Shown here piece by piece: positions 17,254-26,722 of a stretch of 39,713 nt of DNA. The translations under genes and the position numbers were made by a program. The stretch spans positions 1 to 39,713 of the forward strand of contig CALHAP010000162.1 in the NCBI GenBank assembly GCA_937931795.1, given 5' to 3'. Each line of letters begins with the position of its first letter. Position 1 is the first letter of the stretch. The notes beneath the pieces were generated by a model, which searched no databases, was not told the origin of the DNA, and saw nothing but the letters and a program-made list of their open reading frames with translations. This stretch comes from an uncultured Paracoccaceae bacterium. GTDB taxonomy: Bacteria > Pseudomonadota > Alphaproteobacteria > Rhodobacterales > Rhodobacteraceae.

Positions 17254-18575
17254 CCAGTTCGATGAAAAACGTGAGCCTGTTTTTGGGCATGGCGGTGTTG
17301 ATTGCGATAACCGGGCACCTCAACAGCTGGAATTATGCCCTCACCATCGTAAATTTTGGCCTGATTTCTGCGATTATGGCCTTGGGGGTTAATCTCCAGT
17401 GGGGATTTGCGGGCTTGTTTAACATCGGTGTCATGGGTTTTGTAGCCCTTGGTGGTTTGGCGACCGTTATACTGTCGATGCCTCCGACCGAAGGGGCTTT
17501 TGCCGCAGGGGGCTTGCGTGTGTTTGGCGGTTTGGCACTGGGGGCTGCCACGATTATAGCGGCGATCAAGGTCCGACGCTCAATGGCACCGGGTCGCCGT
17601 AGAACAATCATATTGCTCGCCGTTTTAATTGGTGGTTTTTTTATTTTCCGCTGGGTGTTTGATGCTGGCGTTGATGCGATTGAGTCAATCAATCCTGCTT
17701 CAACGGGGTATCTAGGTGGCATAAACACTGGCGGTAAAGATCGCGGTTGGATGACGCTCTTGGCCTGGCCTATTGGGGGGCTACTTGCGGCAGGGGCTGC
17801 ATGGGTCATTGGCAAAACAGCTCTCGGATTACGCTCTGATTATCTAGCAATCGCCACATTGGGCATCTCCGAAATCATAATAGCGGTGATGAAAAACGAG
17901 GACTGGTTGGCACGCGGTGTCAAAAATGTCAGCGGAATACCGCGCCCCGTCGCATACGAAGTTGAGCTTCAGCAAGATCAAGATTTCCTACAACGCGCAG
18001 GTGACATCGGGTTAGATCCTGTGATGGCCTCTACGCTTTATGTTAAACTAAGTTACTCATTCTTGTTCTTGATCGTTTTGATTACTCTTTTAATCCTTGC
18101 GGAGTTGGCGCTCAAATCCCCGTGGGGACGGATGATGCGCGCTATTCGTGACAACGAGGACGCAGCAGAGGCGATGGGTAAAGACGTCAAAGGGCGTCAT
18201 CTGCAGATATTTATACTCGGTTCAGCCATATGTGGGATAGCAGGCGCGATGCTGACGACTGTCGAAGGTCAGCTGACCCCGACATCCTATCAGCCATTGC
18301 GTTTTACGTTTCTTATATGGGTAATGGTGATCGTCGGCGGGTCGGGCAATAACTTTGGCTCGATCTTGGGCGGCATGTTCATTATGTGGCTTTGGTTAAT
18401 CGCACCGGAAGCTGGAACATGGATTGTACAAACCATCACATCTCCGCTCGCCGAGGATCATTGGTTGAGGTTGCATCTCCTAGGAAGCGTCGCACATATG
18501 CGTCTGATGACAATGGGCGCGATCATGCTTCTGGTATTGCGGTTTAGGCCGAATGGATTGATTCCTGAGAGGTAG
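17250..18575 (+). CDS. livM: Branched-chain amino acid ABC transporter permease LivM, low-GC allele
   Basis: A 441-residue permease partner of LivH. It has many membrane helices, the N-terminal NLQWGFAGLFNIGVMGFVALGG, the LRSDYLAIATLGISEI block, and an EAA-like loop SPWGRMMRAIRDNEDAAEAMG. About 100 residues between helices (roughly 85-190) make it longer than short LivM proteins. Composition is odd: sample lines run 42-45% G+C against about 60% in livH, and ATA, TTA and CTA codons are frequent. The change begins near 17340 and lasts to the gene's end, although the frame and motifs are intact. This looks like allelic replacement from a lower-GC relative. A strong terminator follows. Confidence 0.93.
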   Translation: MTSSMKNVSLFLGMAVLIAITGHLNSWNYALTIVNFGLISAIMALGVNLQWGFAGLFNIGVMGFVALGGLATVILSMPPTEGAFAAGGLRVFGGLALGAATIIAAIKVRRSMAPGRRRTIILLAVLIGGFFIFRWVFDAGVDAIESINPASTGYLGGINTGGKDRGWMTLLAWPIGGLLAAGAAWVIGKTALGLRSDYLAIATLGISEIIIAVMKNEDWLARGVKNVSGIPRPVAYEVELQQDQDFLQRAGDIGLDPVMASTLYVKLSYSFLFLIVLITLLILAELALKSPWGRMMRAIRDNEDAAEAMGKDVKGRHLQIFILGSAICGIAGAMLTTVEGQLTPTSYQPLRFTFLIWVMVIVGGSGNNFGSILGGMFIMWLWLIAPEAGTWIVQTITSPLAEDHWLRLHLLGSVAHMRLMTMGAIMLLVLRFRPNGLIPER

Positions 18576-18609
18576 AAAGTTTGGCCCCGTCACACCGGGG
18601 CCAAACTTT
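18576..18609. terminator. Strong bidirectional terminator after livM
   Basis: AAAGTTTGGCCCCG / CGGGGCCAAACTTT is a perfect 14-bp stem with loop TCACAC and a following T-run. It starts right after the livM stop and ends at the stop codon of the convergent dehydrogenase gene, so it serves both. Confidence 0.92.
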
Positions 18610-19481
18610 TAGTCCAACGCCCGCAAGCGCTTCAACAGCGATGACGTATCCCAACGCCCACCGCCCAGCTTTTGCACGTCTTTGTAGAACTGATCGACCA
18701 AGGCCGTGACCGGCAGGCTGGCCCCGTTGTCATTGGCCGTGGCGAGGCAGATCCCGAGGTCTTTGCGCATCCAATCGACGGCAAACCCGTGCTCAAACTC
18801 GCCGTCCACCATCGTGGCAAACCGGTTTTGCATCTGCCAGCTGCCAGCAGCCCCGCCTGCGATGACGTCCACGACCGCCTTGCCATCGAGACCCGCTTTT
18901 TCCGCGAAATGTAGCCCTTCGGACAGGCCTTGCACGAGACCTGCGATGCAAATCTGGTTGACCATCTTCGTGAGCTGCCCCGCACCGCTGTCGCCCAGAC
19001 GTTTGCACAGTTTCGCGTAGGCGCTGATGATTGGCTCGGCTGTGGCATAGGCCTCCTCGTCGCCGCCACACATCACCACAAGCTGCCCGTTTTCGGCCCC
19101 TGCCTGCCCGCCCGAGACAGGCGCGTCGACAAAGCTGATGCCGCTGGTTTTAGCATGTTCGTAAAGTTCGGCGGTGACGGCCGCGCTGACTGTCGTGTGA
19201 TCGACAAAAGTTGTGCCCTTGGTCATCGCCCCCAAGGCCCCGTTATCGCCGAGACAGACCGAGCGCAGATCATCATCGTTGCCGACGCAGGCCATGACGA
19301 AATCAGCCCCCGTCGCCGCCAGTGCTGGTGTGTCCGCAGACCTGCCGCCATGCTCGGTGACCCACGCCTCAGCCTTGGTCGCGGTCCGGTTATAGACCGT
19401 CACCTCGTGGCCCGCGTTGACCAAATGTCCGGCCATCGGGTAGCCCATGACGCCCAATCCTAGAAATGCTATTTTTGCCAT
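18609..19481 (-). CDS. Beta-hydroxyacid dehydrogenase (3-hydroxyisobutyrate dehydrogenase-like)
   Basis: A 290-residue NAD(P)-dependent oxidoreductase. The N-terminal Rossmann motif is IAFLGLGVMGYPMAGHL, the substrate-binding signature is FVDAPVSGGQAGAENGQL, and the catalytic Lys is K172 in GQLTKMVNQI. The family covers 3-hydroxyisobutyrate dehydrogenase (valine breakdown), tartronate semialdehyde reductase and related enzymes; the sequence does not decide. Being beside the branched-chain amino acid transporter favours a valine link, but it lies on the opposite strand. Start moved from the track's 19520 to ATG 19481, which has AGGGG eight bases upstream. Confidence 0.9.
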   Translation of the reverse strand: MAKIAFLGLGVMGYPMAGHLVNAGHEVTVYNRTATKAEAWVTEHGGRSADTPALAATGADFVMACVGNDDDLRSVCLGDNGALGAMTKGTTFVDHTTVSAAVTAELYEHAKTSGISFVDAPVSGGQAGAENGQLVVMCGGDEEAYATAEPIISAYAKLCKRLGDSGAGQLTKMVNQICIAGLVQGLSEGLHFAEKAGLDGKAVVDVIAGGAAGSWQMQNRFATMVDGEFEHGFAVDWMRKDLGICLATANDNGASLPVTALVDQFYKDVQKLGGGRWDTSSLLKRLRALD

Positions 19482-19583
19482 GCGCTTGCCCCTTTGGTCT
19501 TTGCTGGTCATATAACCCAAGTGGTAACGGTCGGGCGCCTGCGGTCAAGCAGTGCATGGCCTCCAAGGGATCAATTGGATCAT

Positions 19584-22055
19584 ATGGCGCGGGTGTTTCG
19601 ATGGCTGTTTAATATCGCGTTTGCGATGGTTTTGATCGCGGTCGGGGCTGTTGCGCTGGCGTATTATTTCGCCGCGCGGTCCCTGCCCGACTACACCGAT
19701 CAGCTGCAAATCGCGGGTATTACGGGCGAGATCGAGATCGTGCGCGACACCGCCAATGTCCCACATATCTTTGCCACAACCGATGCGGATGCCTACTTCG
19801 GGCTGGGCTATGCCCATGCCCAAGACCGGATGTGGCAAATGATCATGATGCGCCGCACCGTGCAGGGGCGGCTGTCCGAGCTGTTTGGAGAGCGGACGTT
19901 GCCTGTTGATACGTTGATGCGCAGGCTCGACCTTGATGGCGCGGCACTGGCGTCGGAAGATGTGCAAGACGCCGAAACAACCGCCGCATTGCGGGCCTAT
20001 GCGGACGGCGTGAATGCGTGGTTGCGCGAGATCAATGCCGGTGCGCGCGGGCGTGGTGCGCCAGAGATGTGGCTGTTTACCCCCGCGATTTCGCCGTGGG
20101 AGCCCGCCGATAGCCTCGCAATTCTGAAATTACTAGCATTGCAGGGGTCGACCCATCTCGAGCAAGAAGTGTTGCGTGCACGGGCGTCCTTGGTGCTGGG
20201 TGACGACCGTATCGACGACATATTGCCCGATGCACCCGGGCGCGGGGTCTCTGCCCTACCCCCCTATCAAGCCTTAATCCCGGCATTGCCCACGCAGAAC
20301 CTTCCTCAAGCGACGGCGCGCTATGCCGACCTGTCGCCTGTCGCCCCGCGCGCGCTCGGCGGCGCGTCGAACGCTTGGGCTGCGGGTATCACCCGGTCGG
20401 CAGCGGGGGGGACCTTGCTGGCCAATGACCCGCACAACATGCTGACCGCCCCCTCGCAATGGTATCTGGCGCGTCTTCAATTGGCGGATGGCGGCGTCAT
20501 CGGGGCCACTGTGCCGGGGATGCCAATCGTGCTGAGCGGGCGAAGTGCGACGCTGGGCTGGGGTGTTACGGCGAGCTTTCTCGATGATCTCGATGTTTAT
20601 ATCGAAGAAGTGAACCCGCAAAACACCGATCAATACCGCACAGAAGACGGCTGGGCCGATTTTGAGCAACGCCCCTCTGTGATCAACATCGAAGGCCAGC
20701 CGGGGATCACCATTCGCCTGCAATGGACGCGCAACGGCCCCGTGTTGCCACCCGACCAATATGCGCTTGGCACGATCCGCCCACCCGGCCATGTCACGGC
20801 GATCAATTGGACAGCGCTTAGCCGCGAGGACACCTCAATGTCGTCGCTGCGCGCCATTATGACCAGCGCCGATGCCGCCGACGCAATGGAGGCGAGCCGG
20901 ACCTATATTGCCCCGTCGTTCAACCTGACGCTCGCGGATCGGACCCGCATCGGGATGCGGTTGATCGGGGCAATGCCCGCGCGCGATGCGGATCACATGA
21001 GCGAGGGGCGTCTGCCGACGTTAGGGTATTTGCCGCAGAACCTGTGGGAAGGCATGCTGCCGCAAGATGACAACCCTATGGCGATGGCCCCCGACGGCGA
21101 TCTGATCGGCAACACCAACAACCGCGTTATCCGGCGCCCGTTTCCCCGGCATGTCAGCCATCACTGGGGCGATACCCAGCGAATTCTGCGCTGGCGGTTT
21201 TTGATGCAAGGCCGCGGCGTGCATACCCGCGAGAGCTTTATCGAGGCGCAGCTTGACACGGTCAGCCCTACGGCGCGCACCTTGCTGCCGCTGATCGGGG
21301 CGGACCTGTGGTTCACGGGAGAAGCCGCCGCCGAAGGCACATCTGAGCGACAACGCCAAACTGCCTTGTCCCTCTTGGGTGACTGGAATGGCGAGATGGG
21401 CGAGCATTTGCCCGAACCCCTGATCTATGCGGCATGGGTCCACGCCTTGCAGGACAGGTTGCTCCGGGACGAGTTGGGCGCATTGTCATCTGAATTCACG
21501 CATGTCGAGCCACTGTTCATTGCGCGTGTCTTCACCGACCGCAATGGGGCCGCACAATGGTGCGACGTGATCCAGTCAGCCCCTGTTGAGACCTGTTCAG
21601 ATCTGGCACGGCTGGCGCTGGATGACGCGATTGTCTGGCTGTCCGAGACCTATAGCGACGATCTCGAAAGCCTGCGCTGGGGCGATGCCCATGAGGCCAC
21701 CCACGATCACGCCGTGCTGCGCGACACGCCTGTGTTGAACTGGGTGGTGAACATCCGCCAAAGCACATCGGGCGGGGATCACACCCTGAACCGGGGGGTG
21801 ACGCGGGGCGGCGATGGGCCTGCGCCGTTTCACAACGTCCATGCGGCGGGATACCGGGGGGTCTATGATTTTGCAGACCCGGACAGTTCGTTATTTGTCA
21901 TCTCGACCGGGCAATCGGGTCACCCGCTGTCGCGGCACTATGATGATCTGGGTGATCTGTGGCGGCGGGGCGAATATGTGCCCATGTCGCTCGACCCTGG
22001 TCTGGCGCGCGCGGGCGCTGTTGGGGTCACGGTGTTGACGCCTGCGGTGCCCTAA
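19584..22055 (+). CDS. Penicillin acylase family hydrolase, membrane-anchored precursor
   Basis: An 823-residue Ntn-hydrolase precursor. One hydrophobic helix (about 7-30) follows a short basic N-terminus and may act as an anchor rather than a cleaved signal. The alpha-chain part contains VRDTANVPHIFATTDADAYFGLGYAHAQDRMWQM. The self-cleavage site is LGGASNAW, with the nucleophile Ser at about residue 262. Beta-chain motifs include LANDPHN and LGWGVTAS, then GNTNNRV. Family members hydrolyse amides: penicillins, acyl-homoserine lactones or other N-acyl compounds; the substrate here is unknown. The start ATG 19584 has only a weak ribosome site, and the track's 30 extra residues look spurious. 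It ends with a four-base overlap with hflX, tail to tail. Confidence 0.9.
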   Translation: MARVFRWLFNIAFAMVLIAVGAVALAYYFAARSLPDYTDQLQIAGITGEIEIVRDTANVPHIFATTDADAYFGLGYAHAQDRMWQMIMMRRTVQGRLSELFGERTLPVDTLMRRLDLDGAALASEDVQDAETTAALRAYADGVNAWLREINAGARGRGAPEMWLFTPAISPWEPADSLAILKLLALQGSTHLEQEVLRARASLVLGDDRIDDILPDAPGRGVSALPPYQALIPALPTQNLPQATARYADLSPVAPRALGGASNAWAAGITRSAAGGTLLANDPHNMLTAPSQWYLARLQLADGGVIGATVPGMPIVLSGRSATLGWGVTASFLDDLDVYIEEVNPQNTDQYRTEDGWADFEQRPSVINIEGQPGITIRLQWTRNGPVLPPDQYALGTIRPPGHVTAINWTALSREDTSMSSLRAIMTSADAADAMEASRTYIAPSFNLTLADRTRIGMRLIGAMPARDADHMSEGRLPTLGYLPQNLWEGMLPQDDNPMAMAPDGDLIGNTNNRVIRRPFPRHVSHHWGDTQRILRWRFLMQGRGVHTRESFIEAQLDTVSPTARTLLPLIGADLWFTGEAAAEGTSERQRQTALSLLGDWNGEMGEHLPEPLIYAAWVHALQDRLLRDELGALSSEFTHVEPLFIARVFTDRNGAAQWCDVIQSAPVETCSDLARLALDDAIVWLSETYSDDLESLRWGDAHEATHDHAVLRDTPVLNWVVNIRQSTSGGDHTLNRGVTRGGDGPAPFHNVHAAGYRGVYDFADPDSSLFVISTGQSGHPLSRHYDDLGDLWRRGEYVPMSLDPGLARAGAVGVTVLTPAVP

Positions 22056-23410
22056 CCGCGCGTGCGTTCCAGATCAAAACGCCGCGCGTGGTCTTGGGTC
22101 CAGCGAACTTGCACGGTCCAACCGTCGTCACCTTCGGCCTCGGAGGCAATGACGTTTTCATTGTGCAGCCACGACAACAACCGCCCCTGCGCCCATGTCA
22201 GTGTGATACTGTCTTCAAAGGTCGGATCGGCCAAATGGCCCGCGATTTTGTCTTGCAGCGCATCAAGACCTGCGCCGGTGACTGCAGAGATAGGCACAAC
22301 ACCATCACGCCGCGCCGCTTCGGCCATGATGGCGTCTCGACCGTCATCATCGAGCAGGTCAATTTTGTTCCAAACCTCAATCACCGGGATATCTTCGCGG
22401 ACCTTCAGGCTCTCTAGAATTTTGTGGACTTCGCGCATCTGAGCTGCGGTGTCCGCATGGCTGATGTCGCGGACATGCACGATCACGTCCGCCTCGAGCA
22501 CTTCTTCCAATGTCGCGCGAAACGCGGCGACAAGCTCGGTCGGCAGGCTGGAGATAAAGCCCACCGTGTCGGACAGGATGATTTTGTCGGATGTGGGCAG
22601 CGTCAACTGCCGCATCGTAGGGTCGAGCGTGGCAAAGAGCATGTCTTTGGCCATGACATCCGCACCCGTGACCCTGTTAAACAGCGTGGATTTGCCTGCG
22701 TTGGTGTAGCCCACCAGCGCCACAATCGGGAATGGCACTTTGGCGCGGGCGGATCGGTGCAGGGCGCGTGTTTTGACGACCTTATCGAGCTGTCGGCGCA
22801 GCCGAACGATCTGGGTGTCGATGGCGCGTCTGTCGGCCTCGATCTGCGTCTCGCCCGGACCACCGACGAACCCCAATCCACCGCGTTGCCGTTCAAGGTG
22901 GGTCCATGCGCGGACAAGGCGGGTGCGCTGATAGCTGAGGGCCGCCATTTCAACTTGAAGCACGCCTTCGCGGGTGCGGGCGCGATCCGAGAAAATCTCT
23001 AGGATCAACCCCGTCCGGTCGAGGATTTTCAGGCCCCATTCTTTTTCGAGATTGCGCTGTTGCACCGGCGTGACAGGACCGTCGATCAGCAGTAATTCAA
23101 CCTCAGCATCGTGAAACCGCTGCTTGAGCTCGGCTATCTTGCCTTTTCCGAACAATTGGCCCGGTTTAATCTGCGCCAATGACACGACCTCGGACCCCAC
23201 GACATCTAATCCCGGCAGAGCATGCGCCAACGACACGGCTTCATCCAAAGCGGGCACAGGGTCGCGCCGCTCGGAAGCGGATTTGATGTAGGGGTGGACG
23301 ACCCAAGCACGCGTGTCTTTGGCGATCTGGTCAACCATGCCAGCCGGTCCCCGGCGGTCGAGGATCAGGTCATCATCATCGTCATCAGGGAGCTGCGGTT
23401 CGTCGCTCAT
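22052..23410 (-). CDS. hflX: GTPase HflX
   Basis: A 452-residue ribosome-associated GTPase that splits stalled ribosomes under stress. The N-terminal HflX domain has GKGKIAELK and [19 protein letters not shown]; a middle coiled region runs through [15 protein letters not shown]. The G domain has G1 [10 protein letters not shown]2-region FATLDPT, G3 DTVGF and G4 NKIDL. The start carries an Asp run (LPDDDDDD) not needed for function. The gene overlaps hfq by four bases (ATGA), the usual hfq-hflX pair. Confidence 0.96.
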   Translation of the reverse strand: MSDEPQLPDDDDDDLILDRRGPAGMVDQIAKDTRAWVVHPYIKSASERRDPVPALDEAVSLAHALPGLDVVGSEVVSLAQIKPGQLFGKGKIAELKQRFHDAEVELLLIDGPVTPVQQRNLEKEWGLKILDRTGLILEIFSDRARTREGVLQVEMAALSYQRTRLVRAWTHLERQRGGLGFVGGPGETQIEADRRAIDTQIVRLRRQLDKVVKTRALHRSARAKVPFPIVALVGYTNAGKSTLFNRVTGADVMAKDMLFATLDPTMRQLTLPTSDKIILSDTVGFISSLPTELVAAFRATLEEVLEADVIVHVRDISHADTAAQMREVHKILESLKVREDIPVIEVWNKIDLLDDDGRDAIMAEAARRDGVVPISAVTGAGLDALQDKIAGHLADPTFEDSITLTWAQGRLLSWLHNENVIASEAEGDDGWTVQVRWTQDHARRFDLERTRG

Positions 23411-23649
23411 TCAGAGGGTTCTTCACCATCGTAGAGACTGATCGGTTGCGACGGCATAATTGTCGAAATCGCACTTTTATAGACCAGCTGGCTTTGACCG
23501 TCGCGGCGCAACAGCACGCAAAAACTATCGAACCAAGTGATCACACCTTGGAGTTTAACGCCGTTGATCAGAAAAATAGTCACGGGGACTTTCGTTTTTC
23601 GAACCTTATTGAGAAACGCATCCTGCAGGTTTTGCTTGTCCGATGCCAT
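23407..23649 (-). CDS. hfq: RNA chaperone Hfq
   Basis: An 80-residue Sm-like protein forming a hexameric ring that pairs small RNAs with mRNAs. The Sm1 motif is [19 protein letters not shown], followed by [25 protein letters not shown], where the usual YKHA reads YKSA. Start: the track's 109 residues include 29 upstream ones; the true start is ATG 23649 ([14 protein letters not shown]), the family N-terminus. In alphaproteobacteria hfq was first known as nrfA, needed for nifA expression, which fits its place behind ntr genes. Confidence 0.97.
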   Translation of the reverse strand: MASDKQNLQDAFLNKVRKTKVPVTIFLINGVKLQGVITWFDSFCVLLRRDGQSQLVYKSAISTIMPSQPISLYDGEEPSE

Positions 23650-23741
23650 GTCCTGATCCTTATGTCTGTGGTCGCTGGTCGACCATCGTTGATTTGAGGG
23701 CACTATGGTACGTCGGTTATGGACATTCCAGCGCAAATTTT

Positions 23742-23758
23742 CACTCTGTTTGAGAGTG
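23742..23758 (-). terminator. Weak hairpin after trkH
   Basis: CACTCT / AGAGTG with loop CAAAC (minus strand) directly after the trkH stop. The stem is only six base pairs and no T-run follows on that strand, so it may not terminate; read-through into hfq is possible. Confidence 0.25.
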
Positions 23759-25285
23759 TTACCTGCGCCAAAATTCTGGGTTCAACAGAGAAATCAACGC
23801 CAGCGTTTCTAACCGCCCCAAAACCATCGCAATGGCGAACACGGATTGCCCAAAAACCGACAAATCCGCGAGGGCCACGTCCATCCCGGTCTTGATCTCT
23901 GTCAAAGGGCCTGTGGTGGTCAGGGCTGCGACTGAGAACACCATCGCGTTCTCAAACGGCAATCCAGCAAAGGACAAAGCCAGCATCACTGCCGCGAGGC
24001 TGAGGGCTAAGAGCATGAAATATATCCAAGAAATATAAGCCCCCTGCCGTCTGATGCGCCGCGCTTCTTCACCGCCACCGCCCACAGAATGGGGATGCAC
24101 AAGGCGGTTTAGCTCGCGTTCGCCGTGCCGGATCAGTGCATAGACCCGCAGCAGTTTCACGCCACCCGCTGTCGTGGCCACGCCGCCACCGATCAAGGCA
24201 AGCCCGAGCAAAATCACGCCCGCAGACCCCAGATCAGACCAGATGCGCGCGCCTTCAAACAGGCTGGATTCAAACCCCGTGGTGGTCAGAAACGAGAGCG
24301 CTGTGAAGGCCCCGCCCCAAAACGCGCTGAGCGCATCGCCCCCGAGCCTGCCGATCACGAGCGCATCGTCTTGCGTCAGGAAGTGGCGAAAGAACAGGAC
24401 AAACGCCACAAGCAGGACAATCGCCACGCCCAATCGCAGCTCGGAATCGTGCCAAACCGCGTCTGCGTCGTCACTGAACATGCCCCGCGAAAATGTTAAC
24501 CGCGACAGGGCAAACAGCAAAAATACAAAGACAATCACCTCGCCCATAACTGCGGACGCGCCAAACTGCATTCCGCCAATGGGTGAAATCCCCGAGGTCG
24601 CCATAACCGACATCGCGTGGCAGATGGCGACAATGGGAATTTCCCCCGCGATCAACAGGCCCACCATCAACATCAGCGTAAGGCCCCCATAAATGGGCGT
24701 GAGCGTCAGGGCAAAACGCATGATCCGCTCGGTCGGGGCCGCTTGTGCGCCGATGCGCGTATGCCGTCTGTCCCCCAGCCCTGACCGGCTGCGCGCACGA
24801 ACCTCAAACCCACCGATATTCATCGGCGCCAAGATTGCGACCGCCGTGACCCAGACAAACAGCCCCCCCATCCAGCCGACAAGCGCGCGCCAAAGATGAA
24901 GGCTGGGGTTGAGATCACTGGGCGTGTTAAACAATGTGGCACCGGTCGTGGTGAAACTGGACACCATTTCAAACCATGCTTCAAAATAGCTGATGGTGCC
25001 GACCGCTTCATAAAACGGAAGGGCCAAGATCAGCGGCAATATCGACATCGACGCGAAAAGGAACAGCAATTGACTGCGCCCTGCGGTGGATTGCTCATAG
25101 GATTGCGCCGCCAGACCAACGACAATCGTCAACACCCCGCACATCAGCGCCGCATAGAGGAATACCCGTGCCGTGGCCTCGTCATCATAGGCGAAAAATG
25201 CATGCAGCGCCGGGACCAGCATCGACAGCGACGCGAGCCCCATAAGCCCGATAAACAACGGCAGATTTTTCAGCCACAGCGCCAT
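23759..25285 (-). CDS. trkH: Potassium uptake protein TrkH
   Basis: A 508-residue inner-membrane K+ channel-like subunit with four repeated membrane-pore-membrane units. The selectivity-filter segments are visible in order: [33 protein letters not shown] and [11 protein letters not shown]. The third, TTTGFES, is the best conserved. It works with the regulatory TrkA ring, encoded six bases upstream in the same operon. The ribosome site lies within the trkA 3' end and is weak, which suggests translational coupling. Confidence 0.95.
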   Translation of the reverse strand: MALWLKNLPLFIGLMGLASLSMLVPALHAFFAYDDEATARVFLYAALMCGVLTIVVGLAAQSYEQSTAGRSQLLFLFASMSILPLILALPFYEAVGTISYFEAWFEMVSSFTTTGATLFNTPSDLNPSLHLWRALVGWMGGLFVWVTAVAILAPMNIGGFEVRARSRSGLGDRRHTRIGAQAAPTERIMRFALTLTPIYGGLTLMLMVGLLIAGEIPIVAICHAMSVMATSGISPIGGMQFGASAVMGEVIVFVFLLFALSRLTFSRGMFSDDADAVWHDSELRLGVAIVLLVAFVLFFRHFLTQDDALVIGRLGGDALSAFWGGAFTALSFLTTTGFESSLFEGARIWSDLGSAGVILLGLALIGGGVATTAGGVKLLRVYALIRHGERELNRLVHPHSVGGGGEEARRIRRQGAYISWIYFMLLALSLAAVMLALSFAGLPFENAMVFSVAALTTTGPLTEIKTGMDVALADLSVFGQSVFAIAMVLGRLETLALISLLNPEFWRR

Positions 25286-25291
25286 AATGGA

Positions 25292-26668
25292 TCAGAAGAA
25301 ATCAATCGAGACTTGAAGCAAACGCTCCATCTCGGGGACGTCATCGGCCATGGCGAAGATCGAAATCACATCGCCTTCGTCAATACGGGTCGACCCTGTC
25401 GGTTTCACCACGACCCCGTCTTTTAGCAGACCCCCAACGAGCACACCTTCGGGGAAAGCGATGTCGCCGATTTTGCGCCCCGAAATTGGCGATGTGCCCA
25501 AAACCTGCGCCTCAATCACCTCGGCCTCGGCGTCGCCAATAGAATAAAGCGCGCGCACGCGGCCATGGCGGATGTGGCGCAGGATGGATGAAACTGTCGT
25601 GGACCGCGGGTTGATATAAGCGTCGAGATCGAGCGGCGTCAGCAGTGGGGCCAATGTCGGGTCATTGGTCAAAACAATCGAAAACTTGCACCCCAATTCC
25701 TTGGCGCGCACAGCAGCCAGCAGATTGGTTTTGTCGTCGTCTGTGACCGCCAGCACCGCATCAGCGCTCGCGATACCGGCCTCTTCAAGGATGTTCGCGT
25801 CCAAACCGTCGCCGCTGAGCACGATTGTGCGGTCAAGGTTGTCGGCGGCCCATTCGGCCTGCGCCTGATCACGCTCGACCACTTTGACCCGCACCCGTTC
25901 CGTGCGTTTCTCCAAGGTTTTGGCCACCCCGAGCCCAACATTCCCGGCGCCAATAATCACCACGCGCTCAAGCTTGGCCTGTGTCTTGCCGAAAATCTCT
26001 AGCGAGCGGGTCATGTCGCGCGTATCGGTGAAAATATAGCATTCATCGCCTACAAACAGCTGATCCTTGGCGGTGGGCACAAACAGATGCCCGTCGCGTC
26101 GCACGCCAACCACGATCGCGCGCAAGGTTGAGAACAGTTCGGTCAGTTGCCGCAGCGGCGTGTTGATGACCGGGCAAGCCTCTTCGATAGTGATGCCAAG
26201 CAATTGCGCTTTGCCCTCAAAAAAGCTCTCACTGTCGAAGGTCGCAGGCGCGGCTAGGCGTTGCAGGGCGGCCTCGGCCACCTCTTTTTCCGGCGATATC
26301 ACCACATCAATCGGCAAATGGTCGCGGCGGTAGAGATCAGAATAGCTGGATTCCAGATAGTTTTGCGCCCGCAGCCGTGCGATTTTACGCCGCACGCCGA
26401 ACACCGAATGGGCCACCTGACAGGTGACCATATTAACCTCATCCGAATGGGTGGCCGCGATGATCATATCGGCGTCACCTGCACCTGCGCGGTCGAGCAC
26501 ATCGGGGTAGCTCGCGTAGCCTGTGATGCCCTGCACATCAAGCGTATCGGTGGCGCGGCGGACCAGATCTGCGTCTTGGTCCACCACTGTTACATCATTG
26601 CGTTCACCCGCCAGATGGCGCGCGATTTGCCAGCCGACCTGCCCCGCGCCGCAGATAATGATTTTCAT
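25292..26668 (-). CDS. trkA: Potassium uptake regulator TrkA
   Basis: A 458-residue cytoplasmic protein with two RCK halves. The first NAD-binding motif is IIICGAGQVGWQIARHL (residues 2-18) and the second is VVIIGAGNVGLGVAKTL (about 230). Each is followed by a RCK_C domain. It gates TrkH in response to nucleotides. It is upstream of trkH and downstream of ntrX; a hairpin lies between ntrX and trkA. AAGGACAG serves as the ribosome site. Confidence 0.95.
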   Translation of the reverse strand: MKIIICGAGQVGWQIARHLAGERNDVTVVDQDADLVRRATDTLDVQGITGYASYPDVLDRAGAGDADMIIAATHSDEVNMVTCQVAHSVFGVRRKIARLRAQNYLESSYSDLYRRDHLPIDVVISPEKEVAEAALQRLAAPATFDSESFFEGKAQLLGITIEEACPVINTPLRQLTELFSTLRAIVVGVRRDGHLFVPTAKDQLFVGDECYIFTDTRDMTRSLEIFGKTQAKLERVVIIGAGNVGLGVAKTLEKRTERVRVKVVERDQAQAEWAADNLDRTIVLSGDGLDANILEEAGIASADAVLAVTDDDKTNLLAAVRAKELGCKFSIVLTNDPTLAPLLTPLDLDAYINPRSTTVSSILRHIRHGRVRALYSIGDAEAEVIEAQVLGTSPISGRKIGDIAFPEGVLVGGLLKDGVVVKPTGSTRIDEGDVISIFAMADDVPEMERLLQVSIDFF

Positions 26669-26688
26669 GGCCTGTCCTTAAAAGTCGC

Positions 26689-26711
26689 CCCCCTGTCGTG
26701 GTGACAGAGGG
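26689..26711 (-). terminator. Hairpin between ntrX and trkA
   Basis: On the minus strand CCCTCTGTC / GACAGGGGG forms a nine-bp stem with one G-T pair and loop ACCAC, followed by CGACTTTTAAGG, whose end is the trkA ribosome site. It may partly insulate trkAH from ntrYX transcription. Confidence 0.45.
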
Positions 26712-26722
26712 CGCGGCGTTGG

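Noticed and set aside
17250-18575. livM as a pseudogene or frameshifted gene because of its odd composition
   Set aside because: The frame is continuous for 441 codons with conserved motifs and a normal start and stop.
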